The notes under the pieces were generated by a model. That model was not told the origin of the DNA. It saw only the letters and a program-made list of their open reading frames with translations, and did no database searches. A stretch of 64,000 nt of DNA from UBA2396 sp038042175. Its GTDB lineage: Bacteria; Planctomycetota; Phycisphaerae; Phycisphaerales; UBA1924. A program made the translations under genes and the position numbers. Shown one piece after another: positions 16,018 to 24,805 of this stretch (its first letter is position 1; every line of letters begins with the position of its first letter). The stretch spans positions 7,247 through 71,246 of the forward strand of contig CAYHQQ010000016.1 of assembly GCA_964358855.1 (NCBI GenBank). Direction: 5' to 3'.

Positions 16018-18015
16018 ATGCCCATCCTGACCGCCACCAACGTCTCCCATCACTTCGGTCAGAGGATGATCCTCGACAAGCTGTCGCTCACCATCGAGCC
16101 CGGGCAGCGTCTGGGTATCGTCGGACGCAACGGGTGCGGCAAGAGCACGTTCCTCAAGATCATGGCCGGGATCATGAAGTGCGACACCGGCTCGATCGCG
16201 CTCCAGCGGGGCAGCCGCGTCGGATACCTGCACCAGGACTTCACACTCGACCCCACCGACACGCTCCGCGGCGCGGCCGAGGCCGCGTTCGAGGGCCTCC
16301 ACGACCTCCACAAGCAGCTCAACGACGTCTACCACCACATGGGCGATGAGGGCGCCGACATCGACAAACTGCTCAAGAAGCAGGCGCAGCTCGAGACCGA
16401 GATCGAAGCCGCAGGCGGATACGAGGTCGACCACAAGATCGACGCCGTCCTCCACGGCCTGGGCTTCGTCGATTCCCAGTTCGAGGTCCCCGTCACCGGC
16501 CTCTCGGGCGGCCAGAAGGGTCGCGTGTCGCTGGCCAAGCTGCTGCTGACCGAGCCCGACGTCCTTCTTCTCGACGAACCGACAAACCATTTGGATATCG
16601 ACGGGCGCCTGTGGCTCGAGGATTTCCTCAAGAACGAGTTCAAGGGCGCGGTTGTCATGATCAGCCACGATCGCTATTTGCTCGATCGCGTCGTGACGAG
16701 CATCGTCGAGATCGAGCAGGGGCGGCTCATCGAGTACCCCGGCAACTACATGGCCTTCCGCGAGATCCGCGCCCAGCGCCGTCTGACGCAGATGCGGGCG
16801 TACGACAACCAGCAGGCCCAGTTCAAGAAGGAAAAAGAGTTCATCCTCAAGTACAAGGCTGGCCAGCGCGCCCAGCAGGCCAAAGGACGCCAGGCCAAGC
16901 TCACGCGTGCGATCGAGGGCTCCGACCTCGAGCGCCCCATCGAGCTCGAATCATTCCGGCTCGAACTTCCCAAGGCCGAGCGATCCGGCGACATGGTCTT
17001 CTCGGGGCGGGGCATTTCCAAGAAATACCGGGCCGACGACGGCACCGACAAGGTGCTCTTCAAGGACCTGGACATCCAGATCAGCCGCGGCGAGCGGTGG
17101 GGGATCCTGGGCCCCAACGGCGCGGGCAAAACAACGCTCGTGAGGGTGCTCCTGGGCGAGATCCCGCCCGACGAAGGCATCGTGCAGATCGGCTCGCGCG
17201 TCTCGATCGGCCACTTCAAGCAGACCCACGAGCACATCGACCACTCGCTCCAGGTCTACCGATACATCCAGGACATCATCAAGAAGGAATGCCCCGGCTC
17301 GACCTACAGCGAGCAGCAGGCCCGCGACCTCGCCGGCGCGTTCCTGCTCGGCGGCGCGGATCAGGATCGCGAGATGGGCTCACTCTCCGGCGGCGAACGA
17401 GCCCGCGCGGTCCTCGCCGGTCTTTTGGCCTCCGCGAAAAACCTCCTCGTGCTCGACGAGCCGACCAACCACCTCGATATCCCTAGCGCCGAGCGCCTCG
17501 AAGATGCCCTGACACCCGGCGAGGATGACGAAGACGGCTACCACGGCACCATGATCTTGATCACCCACGACCGCGCCCTGCTCGACGCGACGTGCGACCA
17601 CCTGGTCGTGCTCGACGGAAACGGCGGGGCCAAGGTCTTCGTCGGCACCTACGCCGATTGGGTCGTGCGCGAGAAAAAGGAACGCCACCTCGACGCCCAG
17701 ATCGCCGCGGGCGCCAAGGAACGCAAGGAGCGCGAGGAAGCCCGTCTCCGCAAGGCCGAGGAAGACAAAAAGGCCGCCCAGCGCCAGAAGCAGGCCTCCA
17801 ACCCCGCCGCCGACAAGATGTCGAAGATGAAGACCGACCAGATCGAGAAACGCATCGCCGAGATCGACAAGCGCATCAAGCAGATCGACGCCGACATCAC
17901 CGCGGGCGATGTCTGGAAGGACCAGGCCAAAATGAGCCGTCTGGGCGCCGAGCGCCAGAAACTCGCCGCCGAACTCGAGCCCCTGGAGATGGAATACTTC
18001 TCGCGGGGCGGTTGA
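16018..18015 (+). CDS. ABC-F family ATPase (Uup/EttA-like)
   Basis: 665 residues with two ABC domains and no membrane segments. Domain 1: Walker A GRNGCGKST, signature LSGGQKGRVSLAKLL, Walker B LLLDEPTNHLD, His-switch SHDRY. Domain 2: GPNGAGKTT, LSGGERARAVLAGLL, LVLDEPTNHLD, THDRA. The linker after domain 1 has the Arg/Lys/Gln-rich P-site tRNA interaction motif (about 240-310). A charged C-terminal coiled coil (about 560-655) resembles Uup. ABC-F proteins act on the ribosome, either in translation control or antibiotic protection. Which subfamily this is cannot be decided from sequence reading alone. Confidence 0.9.
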   Translation: MPILTATNVSHHFGQRMILDKLSLTIEPGQRLGIVGRNGCGKSTFLKIMAGIMKCDTGSIALQRGSRVGYLHQDFTLDPTDTLRGAAEAAFEGLHDLHKQLNDVYHHMGDEGADIDKLLKKQAQLETEIEAAGGYEVDHKIDAVLHGLGFVDSQFEVPVTGLSGGQKGRVSLAKLLLTEPDVLLLDEPTNHLDIDGRLWLEDFLKNEFKGAVVMISHDRYLLDRVVTSIVEIEQGRLIEYPGNYMAFREIRAQRRLTQMRAYDNQQAQFKKEKEFILKYKAGQRAQQAKGRQAKLTRAIEGSDLERPIELESFRLELPKAERSGDMVFSGRGISKKYRADDGTDKVLFKDLDIQISRGERWGILGPNGAGKTTLVRVLLGEIPPDEGIVQIGSRVSIGHFKQTHEHIDHSLQVYRYIQDIIKKECPGSTYSEQQARDLAGAFLLGGADQDREMGSLSGGERARAVLAGLLASAKNLLVLDEPTNHLDIPSAERLEDALTPGEDDEDGYHGTMILITHDRALLDATCDHLVVLDGNGGAKVFVGTYADWVVREKKERHLDAQIAAGAKERKEREEARLRKAEEDKKAAQRQKQASNPAADKMSKMKTDQIEKRIAEIDKRIKQIDADITAGDVWKDQAKMSRLGAERQKLAAELEPLEMEYFSRGG

Positions 18016-18020
18016 GGCGG

Positions 18021-18078
18021 CACTGCTCTCCAGAGCAGTGATTCAGGCCATGGGTGGCACCGCTCTCCAGAGCGGTCC
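18021..18078. repeat. Two hairpins after the ABC-F gene
   Basis: CACTGCTCTCCAGAGCAGTG (18021-18040) and ACCGCTCTCCAGAGCGGT (18059-18076) are perfect palindromes of the same design as 3559-3582. They sit in the 128-base gap between convergent genes and may end transcription from both sides, although no T-tract follows. Confidence 0.65.
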
Positions 18079-18143
18079 ATCGGGCAACTTCATGCCATCG
18101 CCGAGTCTTCCGAGCCCTTGCTCTCGAAGGATCCGGCAGGGTT

Positions 18144-20246
18144 CTAGTACTGACCCGGCGGTTGCGTCTCGACCGTTCCTGAGGCCGCCTTTGCCCGATC
18201 GCGCAGAATCTGGGCCTCGGGCAGCTTGCCCTTCTGCTCCAGAAGCTGGGCCAGCATCATGAGCGACGCGGAGTGGCGTGGCTCCAGTCGCAGCGCCTCG
18301 CGCAGGTCACGCTCCGCCGAGCCCGAATCGTCCGCAACAAGCGAGGCCCGCGCTCGCGCAAACCGCAGGTCCGCGCTGCGAGGCCGTGCCGCCACCGCCG
18401 CGTCCAGCCTCTCCCTGGCCCCCGCGACCTGCCCGGCGAGCAGAAGGATCCGCGTGGCCTCCATCTGCGTCGCGACGTCGGTGGCCGCCGCCGCGTAGAA
18501 CGACGAGTTGAGCGCCGCGTTGGACTCGGGGATCCGTCCCAGCTGCGCCAGCAGCGTCGCCTTGGCCAGTCGCACCGCCCCGGCGGTGGGATGCGTCGCA
18601 AAAAGCTCGTCGATGCGTGCGACCATCTGCTCGGGCGTGTACTTGCGGGCCGCCATCACCCCCATCCACTGGGCCGCGGTGAACAGGTCCTGCGGCGACT
18701 GTGCCGCCAGCACCCGCTCGAACGCGTCCTGTGTCGCCTGGAGATCCCCCAGCACCGCCTTGGCGTGAGCGAATCGAAGCTCGGTGCCCGCGTCCACCTT
18801 CCAACCCAGCCCGCCCTCGGAGCGAGGCCTGGCCAGCGAGACTCGTCTGACGATCTCCTCCGCCAGCTCCTTCTCCGTCGCGCCGGCGGAGAAACCCGCG
18901 GAAATTACGCGTGAGAAATCTCCCGCGGGCGTCGAGGCCATTTTGTACTGAGCGATCTCCGAGGCCGACACCTGCCACCTCACCCACGCCGACCACACGC
19001 TCGCCGCCACCATCACGAGCGTTGCCGCCGCGAGCACAAAACCCGCGGGCTTCACGCGCCCCTTGAGCTTGAGTTGCACGTTCTGCGCCCGCACGTTGGG
19101 CAACGTCAGGATCGACCAGGTTTTCCAGAGTCCCCACGTCGCGATCGACGCCAGCCCCGCCGCCATCAAGAGCGGCACCGAGTGCAGCATCCCCCGCACC
19201 GAGAACATGAGCGCGACAAACGCCACCAGCAGCACAAGCTCCTGGCGCAGGGAAAGGTCATACCTCGCCGCCCGCAGCTTGGCATTGTCCGCCGCCTTGG
19301 CGTCGTGCTTGGGCTTGATCAGGACCGCGGGCTTGGCAAATCCAAACGACAGCGCCCCGTTGGGACAGACGCTCACGCAGTCCATGCACTTCATGCACCC
19401 CGGATCCACCACCGCCCCAAAGTCCCGCACCTCCTCGTGCACCCGCACATTGCTCGTGCACACCGCCGTGCAGTGCCCGCACTGATGGCAGTTCTCATCG
19501 ACGACGATCCGCGCGGGCGCCAGCCGGTCCAGCGGGCTGAACAGCGCTCCGTACGGGCAGCCGTAAGTACAAAACGCCTTGGCCCCCAGGAAGTACACCG
19601 TCACAAAGCCGCACACCATCATGAACGGCACCGCGATGTACCAGGGCGGAAAGGTCGCCCAGAAATCCTCCACGATCACGTGGTTCACCATCCCCGGCCA
19701 TCGCATCGAACGCCCCATCCAAAGGGGTATCCACTCGCCCAATACCGGCGTGAGCACCCAGCGATGAAACGTCGGCCACGCGAACATGTACAGCGCCAGC
19801 ACCGTCGGCCCCAGCACCAGAAGGCGCGTGCGAAACGGCTTGGGATGCACGCCCAGCTTCTTCATCGCCCACCCGCACGCGTCCTGCATCGCGACCATGT
19901 GGCACGCCCACCCGCAGAACCACCGCCCCAGAATCACCGTCGACAGGAGCGAGAGGGCGAAGAAAATCACGCCCGCGTTGAGCATCCCGTTGTTGAGCGT
20001 GTACATCGTCTCCGACGGCTCGATCGGGCTGAGCGTCTCCCGCACGCCGTCCCCGCGCCCCGAGGCGTACCAAAGCCCCACGTGCACCGCCACCGCCACG
20101 TGCACCGCCAGCAGCACGTACGCCCGGCGCGGTCCCATCCTCGACTTCTTCACCTTCCCGCCGCCCGGCAAGACCGTGAGCGACACCTTCCGCCCCGAAT
20201 CTCCGGGCGTGTGGCACGAAACATGGCTCGTGGTCGGTGGCTTCAT
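18144..20246 (-). CDS. NapH/NosR-like 4Fe-4S membrane protein fused to TPR domain
   Basis: 700 residues. Residues 1-350 are a polytopic membrane protein of the NapH/NosR/CcoG type: helices at about 42-60, 92-110, 145-160 and 203-222; a cytoplasmic CGWACH (Cys111), CTYGCPYG (226-233), then two ferredoxin clusters CHQCGHCTAVC (253-263) and CMKCMDCVSVC (284-294). Two further hydrophobic segments (about 335-380) and another at 405-425 follow. Residues 480-690 are TPR-like: YTPEQMVARIDELFATHPTAGAVRLAKATLLAQLG, then LRFARARASLVADDSGSAERDLREAL and LMMLAQLLEQKGKLPEAQILRDRAK. It probably passes electrons across the membrane; the TPR region should bind a partner. Likely operonic with the deaminase 18 bases upstream. 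Confidence 0.78.
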   Translation of the reverse strand: MKPPTTSHVSCHTPGDSGRKVSLTVLPGGGKVKKSRMGPRRAYVLLAVHVAVAVHVGLWYASGRGDGVRETLSPIEPSETMYTLNNGMLNAGVIFFALSLLSTVILGRWFCGWACHMVAMQDACGWAMKKLGVHPKPFRTRLLVLGPTVLALYMFAWPTFHRWVLTPVLGEWIPLWMGRSMRWPGMVNHVIVEDFWATFPPWYIAVPFMMVCGFVTVYFLGAKAFCTYGCPYGALFSPLDRLAPARIVVDENCHQCGHCTAVCTSNVRVHEEVRDFGAVVDPGCMKCMDCVSVCPNGALSFGFAKPAVLIKPKHDAKAADNAKLRAARYDLSLRQELVLLVAFVALMFSVRGMLHSVPLLMAAGLASIATWGLWKTWSILTLPNVRAQNVQLKLKGRVKPAGFVLAAATLVMVAASVWSAWVRWQVSASEIAQYKMASTPAGDFSRVISAGFSAGATEKELAEEIVRRVSLARPRSEGGLGWKVDAGTELRFAHAKAVLGDLQATQDAFERVLAAQSPQDLFTAAQWMGVMAARKYTPEQMVARIDELFATHPTAGAVRLAKATLLAQLGRIPESNAALNSSFYAAAATDVATQMEATRILLLAGQVAGARERLDAAVAARPRSADLRFARARASLVADDSGSAERDLREALRLEPRHSASLMMLAQLLEQKGKLPEAQILRDRAKAASGTVETQPPGQY

Positions 20247-20264
20247 CAGACAGTTTAGGGGGCG

Positions 20265-20747
20265 TCAGTGGGAGGCTTCGCTGCCCTTGGGTGGAACCCC
20301 GATGTCCTCGTTCCAAAGCTCCGGACGCTCGCGGATGAACTTCTCCATGATCGCACGGCACCTGAAATCATCCACAAACACAATCTCAACGCCCTCGGCA
20401 ACCAGCCAATCCTCACGCCCCACAAAGGTCGTCCGCTCCCCGATCACCAGCCGCGGAATGCGATGCAGCACCGCCGTCCCGCTGCACATCGCACAAGGCG
20501 ACAGCGTCGTCGCCATCGTCAGCGTCTGCCAGTCGCGACGCCGCCCGGCATTGCGAATGCACGCCGTCTCCGCGTGAGCGGTGGGGTCCCCGGTCTGCAC
20601 CCGCAGGTTGTGCCCCAGGGCGACGATCGTGCCGTCGGGCTTGGCCAGGGCCGCCCCAATGGGAATGCCACCCTCACTCAGCGACTTGACCGCCTGCTCA
20701 TACGCGGCGTCGAGCAGCTTGAGATCCGCCGGTCCGGGCTTGCTCAT
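20265..20747 (-). CDS. Cytosine deaminase, fungal (Fcy1) type
   Basis: 160 residues from ATG 20747 (AGGAA upstream). The zinc deaminase motifs are HAE (His58, catalytic Glu60) and TTLSPCAMC (Cys85, Cys88). The sequence GGIPIGAAL, GHNLRVQTGDPTAHAE, LHRIPRLVIGE, VEIVFVDDFRCRAIMEKFI and ERPELWNEDIG tracks yeast cytosine deaminase almost residue for residue and has nearly the same length. Members of this family convert cytosine to uracil; guanine or isoguanine deamination is a possible alternative. Downstream is the FeS-TPR gene, upstream the small lipoprotein gene, all on the same strand. Confidence 0.85.
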   Translation of the reverse strand: MSKPGPADLKLLDAAYEQAVKSLSEGGIPIGAALAKPDGTIVALGHNLRVQTGDPTAHAETACIRNAGRRRDWQTLTMATTLSPCAMCSGTAVLHRIPRLVIGERTTFVGREDWLVAEGVEIVFVDDFRCRAIMEKFIRERPELWNEDIGVPPKGSEASH

Positions 20748-20805
20748 GAATTCCTCGCGAATGTGCTCTTGTGGGCGTTCGCTCGACCGCAATTCGCCGC
20801 ACGCC

Positions 20806-21258
20806 TCAGTCGCCCTTCACCACATAGTCGGGCTGCTTCACGGGCTTCCTAGCGTTCTCGGGCGGGAACTCGCCCGGAGCCCGCAGCGACCAGTCCAAGG
20901 TCCTCGAGCGCGGCACCGCCATCTCGTTGTTCAACGCACCATACGCCTTGCCCTCGGGCATCAGGTCCCACCGCATCTGGTCGGAGAACGAGGGATTGTC
21001 CGCGTAGTACCCATTGGAGAATCGAACCACGAGCTGCTGCCCCACCGGCACCTCAACCGTCCACAGCACCTCGTCGGTGCGGTGGTCCTTGAGATTGACG
21101 GTCTTGGGCTGGTCGGCCGTACTCACATACACGTGCTGATCGTGCGAGACCCCGTCGCCGCCCTCCAGATACGGTGCAACCGAGCACCCGCTCATCGCAC
21201 CCGCGCCAAGAGCCAGGCAAACCAGACCACACACGCAAAGAGTCCTGATCGTCCGCAT
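20806..21258 (-). CDS. Predicted lipoprotein of unknown function
   Basis: 150 residues from ATG 21258, which follows GGAGGTTCGTG. The N-terminus MRTIRTLCVCGLVCLALG ends in the lipobox AMSGC, so the mature lipoprotein starts at Cys. The body contains YVSTADQPKTVNLKDHRT, WTVEVPVGQQLVVRF and YYADNPSFSDQMRWDLMPEG, mostly beta strands. No family was recognised. It is the first gene of a likely three-gene operon with the cytosine deaminase and the FeS-TPR protein and is divergent from ispF. Confidence 0.7.
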   Translation of the reverse strand: MRTIRTLCVCGLVCLALGAGAMSGCSVAPYLEGGDGVSHDQHVYVSTADQPKTVNLKDHRTDEVLWTVEVPVGQQLVVRFSNGYYADNPSFSDQMRWDLMPEGKAYGALNNEMAVPRSRTLDWSLRAPGEFPPENARKPVKQPDYVVKGD

Positions 21259-21434
21259 CACGAACCTCCACTGGGGCGACGGCCAAGGCATCGATCGATG
21301 CCCAGCGCCCACGCCTCTGCCACTGTAGCGGCTGGAGTATCGACATGTTCGGGCGTCGCTCGTGATTCCCCACAACGCAATCCTCGCCCCCACAGCCCCC
21401 ACCGCCCCCACCGGCCCCACCGGTACACTCCGCC

Positions 21435-21977
21435 ATGCCGACCCCTCCCGCGAATCCCAGCACCGCCCTCCCGACGCCCCTGCGCATCGGCCACGGCTAC
21501 GACCTCCACCGCCTCGAACCCGTTCCGCCCGAGGGCGGCGGTCGGCCCCTCGTTCTGGCCGGGATCGAGATTCCGCACGCCAAGGGCCTGGTCGCCCATT
21601 CCGACGGCGATGTGCTCTTCCACGCCGTCACCGACGCGATCCTGGGTGCCCTGGCCGCCCCCGATATCGGGCAGCTCTTCCCCGACAACGACGCCGCCAA
21701 CCGCGGGCGGGCTTCCATCGACTTCCTGAACGAAGCCGTCACTCGGGCGGCCAAGGCCGGCTACCGGATCGCAAGTCTGGATTCAACAGTGATTTGCGAG
21801 CGCCCGAAGCTGGCGGGCTTCAAGGCCGCGATCGTCGAGAGCCTGGTCCGGGCCCTTCGGGCCCAGCCCGGGACCGTAAATGTGAAGGCGAAGACCAACG
21901 AAGGGGTCGATGCCACCGGCCGCGGCGAGGCGATCGAGGCGCACGTCGTCGTCCTGCTTGTCGCTTCAATCGTCTAA
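21435..21977 (+). CDS. ispF: 2-C-methyl-D-erythritol 2,4-cyclodiphosphate synthase
   Basis: 180 residues, close to the normal 155-160 with a short N-terminal extension. Motifs: RIGHGYDLHRL (metal Asp and His), AHSDGDVLFHAVTDAILGA, DIGQLFPDND (usually DIGxHFPDTD) and the C-terminal VNVKAKTNEGVDATGRGEAIEAH. It cyclises CDP-methylerythritol 2-phosphate to MEcPP in the non-mevalonate isoprenoid pathway, as a cytosolic trimer. It stands alone here; ispD is not adjacent. Confidence 0.95.
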   Translation: MPTPPANPSTALPTPLRIGHGYDLHRLEPVPPEGGGRPLVLAGIEIPHAKGLVAHSDGDVLFHAVTDAILGALAAPDIGQLFPDNDAANRGRASIDFLNEAVTRAAKAGYRIASLDSTVICERPKLAGFKAAIVESLVRALRAQPGTVNVKAKTNEGVDATGRGEAIEAHVVVLLVASIV

Positions 21978-22019
21978 AGAGTTGGAAGGCTGGCCGAAGG
22001 TTTAGGCCAAAAAAGACAA

Positions 22020-22070
22020 GAACAGCAACTCCCCTCTCCATCTCTCCTCAGCGGGGCGGGGTTGCTGTTC
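22020..22070. terminator. Hairpin after ispF
   Basis: GAACAGCAAC (22020-22029) and GTTGCTGTTC (22061-22070) form a perfect 10-bp stem with a further C-run/G-run pairing inside. It lies 43 bases after the ispF stop. A pyrimidine-rich but not T-only stretch follows, so termination is plausible but not certain. The rest of the gap to 22268 shows nothing else. Confidence 0.5.
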
Positions 22071-22267
22071 TCGCTCTCTCTCAAACTCCTCTGTCATCCA
22101 CGCGTTAACGTCTCTGACAGGCGGGCGGAAACATCAGGCCCGAAGATAGTCGAGCCTTCCGGCGAACGCAAGGGAAAAAACACCATTTGTGGTCCAAGCC
22201 TTGCCCAACGCGGGTTTCTTGTTCTGTTCGTAACCAAATCCCCACAGATTCGTCGCCAGGCGTGAAA

Positions 22268-23788
22268 TTATCGGACAATTCGAAAGACCTCGAACCGATA
22301 TCGCCCCACCTTGCCGTCAAAAAGCGTCGCCGGAAGCTCCGCCCCGACCGCAAGGTGCCCCTCTTTGACCAGGCGCGCGATCTCATCGCCCTCCGGGTCG
22401 CGGCGCAGGGCCACCAGAGTGCCTCCCGGCAACGGGCGCAGTGTGGCGGGCGTCCAACGGGGGATGAGGGAGAGGCCTTTGGCCGCCGCGTGCCGCTGGG
22501 CCGCCAGCAGAATCTCAGGCCTGGCCTCGATCAGGCCGTCGGCGTGGATCTCGATCGGGCCGGTGATGCCTTGGGCCACAAGCGCCTCGGCCAGGGCCTG
22601 GCCGGCATCGCGTCCACTGGCGCGATCGCCGGTTCCCATGCGAGCCCGCTCGGAAAGCTCGCCATAGATGATGCCACCCGCCACCAGCCCCAACAACAAC
22701 GCCACGCAAGCCCCTCGTGCCACGCGGCGAAACGGCTCCGCACCCGACAGCGCGAACGCCACGAGCGGCGCCGGCAGCATGAGTGACGGAATCACATACC
22801 GAGGATTCGCCACCCCCGCCGCCATCGCGATCACGATCGAGCCGACGCAGGTCGCCGCAAGCCCAAGGGCCGCGGCGTCGGAGGCAGTGATCGCTCGCCG
22901 CCATCGCACCGCGAGAATCGCCAGCGAGACGGGCATGCCCGTTGCCAGTGCGATGGGCACCAGCCCCGCGATGTTGAGCACCTTGGTCCGGTCCCAGAGA
23001 AACTCGCCCGGCCCCTGCACGATGGGCAACTCTCCCGCGGGCACGCCTCTCCAACTCAACCACAGCACAGCGCCCACGATCGGCGCCGCGATGATCAACG
23101 CGGCAATGATGGCGTAGCTCGTCGAAAGCGACGCGAGCCAACCCCACTTCCCTTCTCGCGAAACCACGATGGAAGCAATCGCCGCCGCTACCATCACCGG
23201 AGCGCCCGCGGGGCCCTTGACCAGCAGTGCCGCGCTCAGCGAGACGCCGCACAGCACGATCGCCGCCACCAGCCCCCTGCTTCCCTTCGCTCGCCCGCAC
23301 ACAAGTCCCAGGTGCAGCGTGGACAGTGCGCACGCCTGCACGCAGGCCGCATGAAGGGCCTCGATCTCGGCGCTGCGTCCCATCTCCCACGTCAGCGGCA
23401 ATGTCGCCTGCGCCAGCCCCGCATAGATCGCGAGCCTGGGATCAAACCATCGCCTGGCAAACCACCACGCGCCAAGAGCCATTCCAAGACACGCCAGCCC
23501 CGACACACTCCGCGCCGCGAACTCCGTCTGCCCCAGCACCTTCGACATCCCCGCGATCGCCCAGAACATCCCCGGCGGCTTGCGCAGATACAGCTGCCCG
23601 AACATCCGCGGCACCAGCCAATCCCCCGTCTCCATCATCTCCCAGGCCGGCACCACCCGGTGCCCCTCCGACTGGCTGAATCCCGAGCGCCATGTCCCCA
23701 GCGTGCAGACCAAGAGCGTCGCGATCACGATCAACGCGATCTGGGCCGTCTTGCTTCCTGCGATCATGTTGCTGGTGCGGGAAATCAT
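22268..23788 (-). CDS. GT39-like membrane glycosyltransferase (ArnT/PMT family)
   Basis: 506 residues from ATG 23788. The protein is polytopic, with at least eight hydrophobic segments. The first periplasmic loop has SEGHRVVPAWEMMETGDWLVPRM followed by LYLRKPPGMFWAIA, the acidic-Glu and KPP pattern of family 39 (ArnT, dolichyl-phosphate mannosyltransferase). The C-terminal 120 residues form a soluble domain. Such enzymes move a sugar from a polyprenyl-phosphate carrier to lipid or protein on the outer face of the inner membrane. The start lies only 10 bases from an assembly gap, so the N-terminus and promoter are uncertain. Confidence 0.75.
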   Translation of the reverse strand: MISRTSNMIAGSKTAQIALIVIATLLVCTLGTWRSGFSQSEGHRVVPAWEMMETGDWLVPRMFGQLYLRKPPGMFWAIAGMSKVLGQTEFAARSVSGLACLGMALGAWWFARRWFDPRLAIYAGLAQATLPLTWEMGRSAEIEALHAACVQACALSTLHLGLVCGRAKGSRGLVAAIVLCGVSLSAALLVKGPAGAPVMVAAAIASIVVSREGKWGWLASLSTSYAIIAALIIAAPIVGAVLWLSWRGVPAGELPIVQGPGEFLWDRTKVLNIAGLVPIALATGMPVSLAILAVRWRRAITASDAAALGLAATCVGSIVIAMAAGVANPRYVIPSLMLPAPLVAFALSGAEPFRRVARGACVALLLGLVAGGIIYGELSERARMGTGDRASGRDAGQALAEALVAQGITGPIEIHADGLIEARPEILLAAQRHAAAKGLSLIPRWTPATLRPLPGGTLVALRRDPEGDEIARLVKEGHLAVGAELPATLFDGKVGRYRFEVFRIVR

Positions 23789-23798
23789 CGGGGGTGGG

Positions 23799-23808
23799 NN
23801 NNNNNNNN
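23799..23808. other. Assembly gap (10 N) with low-complexity flank
   Basis: Ten ambiguous bases separate the glycosyltransferase start from an almost pure G/C stretch (23809-23876) made of G runs and C runs. The flank resembles poorly resolved sequence rather than real coding DNA. The distance across the gap is unknown. Confidence 0.95.
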
Positions 23809-23876
23809 GGGCCCCCGGCCCCCCCGCCCCCCGGCGCCGGGGCCGCCACCCCCGCGGGGGGGGGCCCGGGGGGGGG

Positions 23877-24539
23877 TCAATGGACCATCTTTGATTCGCC
23901 GCCCGTGTCGACCTGCTTCCCACTCTTGACGGCCTCTTGAATCGCCCCCGCCCACCGCTCGGCGATCGCCCTCACATGCGGGTTTTTCGTCGGCTCGTGA
24001 TCAAACTCCTGAGCCTCAGTCAGTGCCTTCTCAAGCCCCACGTTCTCATAAATCTGCCGGTACAGCATCACAAGGCACCCTGTCCGCTCGCTCCCCGCCG
24101 AGCAGTGCACGAGCACCGGCTGCTGCTTGGGGTCGGTCATGATCCGCAGCGCGTCGGCATAGATGTTCACATCGCCCGTGCCGTCACCTTCGAGCCGGAA
24201 CGAGTGGCGTTTGATGCCCAGGGCGTCGGCCGTCTGCTGCTCCCGCTGGTCTTCCTTCGATCCAGCGTGATATCCGCCCAGATCGATGATGGTCTTGATC
24301 TTGTACCGCTCATACACGTGCGCGAGGGCCGAGGGAGACATGCGACCAGAACGATAGATGTGCCCCTCGCGAACGACACCGAATCGCGTCGGCCACAGCG
24401 AGGGTTTGATGAGCGTGGTGTAGGCGACGATGCCCAGCGCCACCGCCACCGCAATCGCGACGACCATTCGCGGCCTCGACAGGCCGCGCGGATCAGCGAT
24501 CGCACTCTCAGTTGACGGAATATGATCAATGTTCGACAC
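23877..24539 (-). CDS. Tyrosine/dual-specificity phosphatase-like protein
   Basis: 220 residues if started at GTG 24539; the first Met is at 24467. One N-terminal membrane helix (MVVAIAVAVALGIVAYTTL) anchors a phosphatase domain that begins GVVREGHIYRSGRMSPSAL, with IIDLGGYHAGSKEDQREQQ and the P-loop HCSAGSERTG (Cys-x5-Arg). This pattern fits the atypical dual-specificity phosphatases near the Siw14/DSP-PTPLA group. The catalytic domain faces the periplasm or cytoplasm depending on helix orientation. A TATAAT ends six bases before the GTG, consistent with a leaderless transcript. Reading further upstream would run through repeat sequence. Confidence 0.75.
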   Translation of the reverse strand: MSNIDHIPSTESAIADPRGLSRPRMVVAIAVAVALGIVAYTTLIKPSLWPTRFGVVREGHIYRSGRMSPSALAHVYERYKIKTIIDLGGYHAGSKEDQREQQTADALGIKRHSFRLEGDGTGDVNIYADALRIMTDPKQQPVLVHCSAGSERTGCLVMLYRQIYENVGLEKALTEAQEFDHEPTKNPHVRAIAERWAGAIQEAVKSGKQVDTGGESKMVH

Positions 24540-24561
24540 TCTCGGATTATACGTCGAGCCA

Positions 24562-24726
24562 ACAGAGCAGCGAGCGTGAGCGAGCGAAGTCCGCTGTTTC
24601 ACAGAGCCGCGAGCGTCAGCGAGCAAAGAGTCCGCCGCTGTTTCACAGAGCCGCGAGCGTCAGCGAGCGAAGAGTCCGCCGCAGGCGCAGTGAATTCCAT
24701 CGCTCGCTCACGCTCGCGGCTCTGTT
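24562..24726. repeat. Cluster of palindromic element family B
   Basis: Three direct copies of ACAGAGCCGCGAGCGTCAGC-type sequence (about 24562, 24601, 24645), separated by AGTCCGCCGCTGTTTC, are followed by one inverted copy (24701-24726). They fill the intergenic space between the phosphatase and recR and share the arm found inside pgeF. Confidence 0.9.
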
Positions 24727-24805
24727 CGCCTTCCTCTGGCCACCCATTGACCGCCTTGCCGGTCTCGCCCACGCTCATCCCTCGCCCATTAGGGTACCAT
24801 TCGGC

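Noticed and set aside
23820..23876. G/C-run palindrome as a regulatory hairpin
   Set aside because: Next to an N gap and of near-zero complexity; most likely sequence artefact.
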